A program made the translations under genes and the position numbers. The notes beneath the pieces are model-generated. The model was not told the DNA's origin. It ran no database searches and saw only the letters and a list, made by a program, of their open reading frames with translations. Positions 60,957-64,000 of a DNA stretch of 64,000 nucleotides are shown one piece after another; the first letter of the stretch is position 1; each line of letters begins with the position of its first letter. This DNA comes from Actinomycetota bacterium. GTDB lineage: Bacteria; Actinomycetota; Actinomycetes; S36-B12. The stretch lies in assembly GCA_016717115.1 (NCBI GenBank), contig JADKGE010000003.1:186001-250000 (forward strand), in the 5' to 3' direction.

Positions 60957-62015
60957 ATGGCCGACATCCGCGCTGTGCAGTGGAACTCCGCCAACGCCAC
61001 GATCGACCTGATCGACCAGACTCTCCTGCCCACGCAGACGGTTGACTTCATCTGCACGGACGTCGATTCGCTGATCGACGCCATCCAGCGACTCGTGGTG
61101 CGGGGAGCTCCCGCGCTCGGCGCTGTCGGTGCCCTGGGCGTCGCGCTCGCCATGGTCGAGGCCGACCGCGAGGGCTGGAGCGAGCAGGTGCTCCAGGAGC
61201 GGGTTGACGCGATCCGCAATGCCCGCCCCACCGCCGTCAACCTCGCGTGGGGGGTCGACAGGGTCCGCCCGAGCATGGTCGACGGCATCGACGCCGTACT
61301 GGCCGAGTCCGCGGCGATCATCGCCGAGGACGAAGCCGCGAACCACCAGCTCTCGTCCCTCGGCGCCGACTGGATCATGCAGGCCGTCGAGCGTCGCCCG
61401 CTGCGGGTGCTGACCCACTGCAACACCGGATCCCTGGCGACCACCGGATGGGGCACGGCCCTGGGCATCATTCGCGAGCTGCACGCCCGAGGTGTGCTGG
61501 AGCTCGTCTACGCCGACGAGACCCGCCCACTTCTCCAGGGTGCCCGACTGACCGCGTGGGAACTCCAGCACGACGGGATCCCCTATGTCGTCCAGGCTGA
61601 TGGCGCGGCCGCGAGCACGATGCTGCGCGGTCTGGTCGACGTGGCAGTCATCGGGGCCGACCGGATCGCGCGCAACGGCGACACGGCCAACAAGATCGGC
61701 TCGCTGGGCGTTGCCCTCGGCTGCGCGGCCGCGGGCATCCCCTTCGTGGTGGCCGCCCCCTCGTCGACCGTCGACATGTCGACCGTGACGGGCGACGACA
61801 TCCACATCGAGTTGCGGCCCGACGACGAGGTGACGACGTTCGCCGGCATCCTCGTCAGCCCGCCCGAGGCGCGTGGCTTCAATCCCGCCTTCGACGTCAC
61901 CCCGGCCCGATACATCAGCGCCATCGCCACCGAGCGTGCTGTCGTCGAGCCCGATGGCGTCTCGCCCGTCTCCGCGCTGGTGGCACCCGCCGACCCTTCG
62001 GACGTCGTGAAGTAG
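60957..62015 (+). CDS. mtnA: S-methyl-5-thioribose-1-phosphate isomerase-like (MtnA/DrdI family)
   Basis: 352 residues. Family blocks: LVVRGAPALGAVGALGVALA, catalytic Cys in LTHCNTGSLATTGWGTALG, YADETRPLLQGARLTAWEL, catalytic Asp in VIGADRIARNGDTANKIGSL. It converts an aldose-1-phosphate to a ketose-1-phosphate: methylthioribose-1-P in methionine salvage or 5-deoxyribose-1-P in 5-deoxyribose disposal. GAGGAG 5 nt upstream fixes ATG 60957. Neighbouring class II aldolase and absence of other mtn genes here favour the aldolase route (DHAP shunt type). Confidence 0.92.
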   Translation: MADIRAVQWNSANATIDLIDQTLLPTQTVDFICTDVDSLIDAIQRLVVRGAPALGAVGALGVALAMVEADREGWSEQVLQERVDAIRNARPTAVNLAWGVDRVRPSMVDGIDAVLAESAAIIAEDEAANHQLSSLGADWIMQAVERRPLRVLTHCNTGSLATTGWGTALGIIRELHARGVLELVYADETRPLLQGARLTAWELQHDGIPYVVQADGAAASTMLRGLVDVAVIGADRIARNGDTANKIGSLGVALGCAAAGIPFVVAAPSSTVDMSTVTGDDIHIELRPDDEVTTFAGILVSPPEARGFNPAFDVTPARYISAIATERAVVEPDGVSPVSALVAPADPSDVVK

Positions 62016-62017
62016 CC

Positions 62018-64000
62018 GTGTCCCCCTCGCCCCCCATGACACCTCTGGCTCAGCTGGTCGACCGCTCGCGTCGACTGGGCGCTGACCCGTCGCTCGTGGT
62101 CTACGGCGGAGGCAACACGTCGGCCAAGGGCACGGTGTACACGGCCGATGGCGCCCCTGAGGAGGTCATGTGGGTCAAGGCCTCCGGCTTCGACATGCGC
62201 ATCGCTGACGATTCCGGCTATCCCGCTGTTCGCCTGACACCCCTTCGCGAGCTTCGTGGCCGACCCGAGATGTCGGACGAGGAGATGACGGAGTACCTGC
62301 GGTGCGCACTCCTCGACGAGGCGGCGAGCCGCCCGTCGATCGAGACCCTGATGCACGCCTTCCTGCCGTTCCAGCACATCGATCATGTGCATGCCGACGC
62401 GATCTGCGCGCTCACCAACCACAAGGACGGCCGGCTGGTCGTGCGTGAGGCCCTGGGGGAGAACTGGGGCTACGTCGACTGGATGCGGACCGGTTTCCCG
62501 CTGAGCGCCGTGGTCGGCGAGCTCGCCGACCGTGATGGCGTGGTCCTCGCGCACCATGGCCTCATCACGTGGGCGGACGACTCCGACTCGTGCCTGGCCC
62601 GGACCCTAGCGGCCGTCGATCGGGCCGCTGCCTACGTCTCGGAGCACCGGATCGCGCGAGGTCCGGCGCCGAGGCACGACGACGTGCCCGACGAGGAGGT
62701 CTCCCGCCTGCTGCTGGCGTTGCGTGGTGCCATCGGCGGCACCCGTCCACGCGTGCTCCGCGTCGACACCGGGCTGCGCGCGATCGCCGATCGAGACGAC
62801 CTGCCCGAGCTGGTGGACGCGGGCGTCTCGAGCGCCGACCACATGCTGCGCATCACGCCGCGCGCCCTTGCCCTGTCGGGCAGCGACCCGATCGCTGCGG
62901 TGACGGCCGTGGCGAAGTTCCAGGACGACTACCGGGCGTACGTCGACCGCAACCTCGAGCTGCTGCCGGAGGGGTACGAGCCGCACGACCCGTCGCCGAA
63001 GGTGGTTCTCGTCCCAGGTCTCGGGGCCGTCACTACTGGCGCGGACAGCCGTGAGGCGGCCGTCGTCGCGGAGATCGCCCAGCACAGCCTCGGCGTCGCC
63101 GCAGCCGTCGCCGACACGTTCGGCGCACCGGAGCCCATCTCCGACCGGGAGACGTTTCGTTTCGACTACTGGCCATTGGAGTTGTTCAAGTTGAGTCTGA
63201 AGCCGCAGGAACCCATCTTCGCCGGGCACGTCTTCATCGTCACGGGCGCGGCATCCGGCATCGGCCGGGGCATCGCGCTCGAGCTCGCCGCCAAGGGCGC
63301 CTCCCTGGTGCTCGCCGACCTGGACTCGGCCGGGCTCGACGTGCTGGCCGGCACCATCGCCGAGGACGGCCGGCCCGATCCCGTGGTGGCGGCGGGCGAC
63401 CAGTCGGATCCCGAGGTGGTCACCGGCACGGTCGACGCTGCGGTGCGCGCCTACGGCGGCCTCGACGGTGTCGTGTTGAACGCCGGCATCGGGATGACGG
63501 GAACGCTCGAGGAACTGACGCTCGACCAGTGGAACTCCACGATGCGCATCAACCTGAGCAGCGCCTTCCTGCTGACGCAGGCGGGGATGCGCGCCATGCG
63601 GGAGCAGGGCAGGGGCGGGTCGCTCGTGTACGTCGCGTCGAAGAATGCGTTCGGCCCGGGCGCGGGCTTCGGGGCCTACTCCGTGTCCAAGGCCGGCATG
63701 GTCCAGCTGATGCGGATCGCGGCCCTTGAGGGCGGTTCCTCCGGCATCCGTGCCAACGCTGTCAATCCCGATGCCGTGTTCGACAACTCCCGGCTGTGGG
63801 ACGGTGGGCTGCGTGAGGAGCGCGCCGCAGCCCACGGCATCAAGCCCGAGGAGCTGGAGGACTTCTACGCCTCGCGCAACCTCCTCCACCGTAGGGTCAC
63901 CACCGCGGACGTGGCACAGTCCGTCTCGTTCTTGCTCTCCGACCAGTCCTCCAGGACAACCGGATGCGTCATCCCGGTGGACGGCGGGGTAGCAACAGCA
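62018..64000 (+). CDS. Bifunctional class II aldolase/short-chain dehydrogenase (3' partial)
   Basis: At least 661 residues; open at the right edge. Residues about 1-400 are a class II (zinc) aldolase with YGGGNTSAKG, HIDHVHADAICALTNH and VLAHHGLITW as metal/substrate sites. From about 405 a Rossmann SDR follows: VTGAASGIGRGIALELAAKGASLVLADL, LNAGIGM, and catalytic YSVSK near residue 555. The same fusion occurs in bifunctional rhamnulose-1-phosphate aldolase/lactaldehyde dehydrogenases. Behind an MtnA isomerase it would cleave a 5-deoxy- or methylthio-ketose-1-P to DHAP and an aldehyde, and the SDR part could process the aldehyde. GTG 62018 is weakly supported; ATG 62036 is the alternative. 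Confidence 0.92.
   Translation, partial: MSPSPPMTPLAQLVDRSRRLGADPSLVVYGGGNTSAKGTVYTADGAPEEVMWVKASGFDMRIADDSGYPAVRLTPLRELRGRPEMSDEEMTEYLRCALLDEAASRPSIETLMHAFLPFQHIDHVHADAICALTNHKDGRLVVREALGENWGYVDWMRTGFPLSAVVGELADRDGVVLAHHGLITWADDSDSCLARTLAAVDRAAAYVSEHRIARGPAPRHDDVPDEEVSRLLLALRGAIGGTRPRVLRVDTGLRAIADRDDLPELVDAGVSSADHMLRITPRALALSGSDPIAAVTAVAKFQDDYRAYVDRNLELLPEGYEPHDPSPKVVLVPGLGAVTTGADSREAAVVAEIAQHSLGVAAAVADTFGAPEPISDRETFRFDYWPLELFKLSLKPQEPIFAGHVFIVTGAASGIGRGIALELAAKGASLVLADLDSAGLDVLAGTIAEDGRPDPVVAAGDQSDPEVVTGTVDAAVRAYGGLDGVVLNAGIGMTGTLEELTLDQWNSTMRINLSSAFLLTQAGMRAMREQGRGGSLVYVASKNAFGPGAGFGAYSVSKAGMVQLMRIAALEGGSSGIRANAVNPDAVFDNSRLWDGGLREERAAAHGIKPEELEDFYASRNLLHRRVTTADVAQSVSFLLSDQSSRTTGCVIPVDGGVATA

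Noticed and set aside
1..64000. Mobile element, prophage, CRISPR array, tRNA or rRNA
   Set aside because: No transposase, integrase, direct-repeat flanked segment, repeat-spacer pattern, or cloverleaf-like or rRNA sequence was recognised in any gap; this was by eye, so a tRNA scan would be decisive.

Overview
The window is a densely coded, high-GC stretch with short gaps, many GTG starts and several likely leaderless starts (a TANNNT box 6-7 nt before the start codon). Gene content points to an actinobacterium (Actinomycetota): a heliorhodopsin very like the freshwater actinobacterial type, MMPL and ThrE-family exporters, a response regulator/kinase/GerMN-lipoprotein operon of MtrAB-LpqB layout, and a Streptomyces-like copper operon (PCuAC, DyP peroxidase, CopC). 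I saw no rRNA, tRNA, CRISPR array, integrase or insertion sequence. No gene-free stretch exceeds 300 bases.

Layout. 1-6.5 kb: end of a P-type ATPase, a PPK2 polyphosphate kinase, and an MMPL exporter divergent from a two-component system. 6.5-12 kb: a PhoX-like/metallophosphatase fusion, divergent from a five-gene unit (ArsR regulator, SRPBCC protein, DUF2306 membrane protein, heliorhodopsin, cysteine-free thioredoxin-like protein). 12-17 kb: membrane protein, ThrE-like exporter, Nudix hydrolase, amidohydrolase. 17-27.5 kb: a multi-PAS diguanylate cyclase broken by an in-frame stop, then a giant 2-oxoacid:ferredoxin oxidoreductase and a fused NADPH:ferredoxin-oxidoreductase-like protein carrying four single-base frameshifts between them.

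27.5-34 kb: small membrane protein, amino-acid permease, membrane diguanylate cyclase overlapping a diacylglycerol kinase, and a ribbon-helix-helix/DUF4097 pair. 34-42 kb: Fur/Zur-family repressor, copper operon, zinc/manganese ABC transporter with a Zur-like box, and a CBS protein coupled to an ion transporter. 42-50 kb: MtrAB-LpqB-like operon, lipoprotein, ArsR-SRPBCC pair with a perfect operator, and an SDR/alcohol dehydrogenase operon divergent from its TetR regulator. 50-60 kb: secreted CAP protein, a zinc-ribbon/adenylate cyclase/STAND/TPR protein, a pentapeptide-repeat/TIR-like/patatin cluster, a MIP channel with altered NPA boxes coupled to a ParB-like protein, and secreted proteins. 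60-64 kb: a GntR regulator divergent from an MtnA isomerase and a class II aldolase-dehydrogenase fusion, probably for 5-deoxy- or methylthio-pentose salvage.

The strongest leads are the heliorhodopsin operon, the cluster of lesions at 19.2-24.1 kb, the altered-NPA channel with its ParB-like partner, and the pentapeptide/TIR-like pair.
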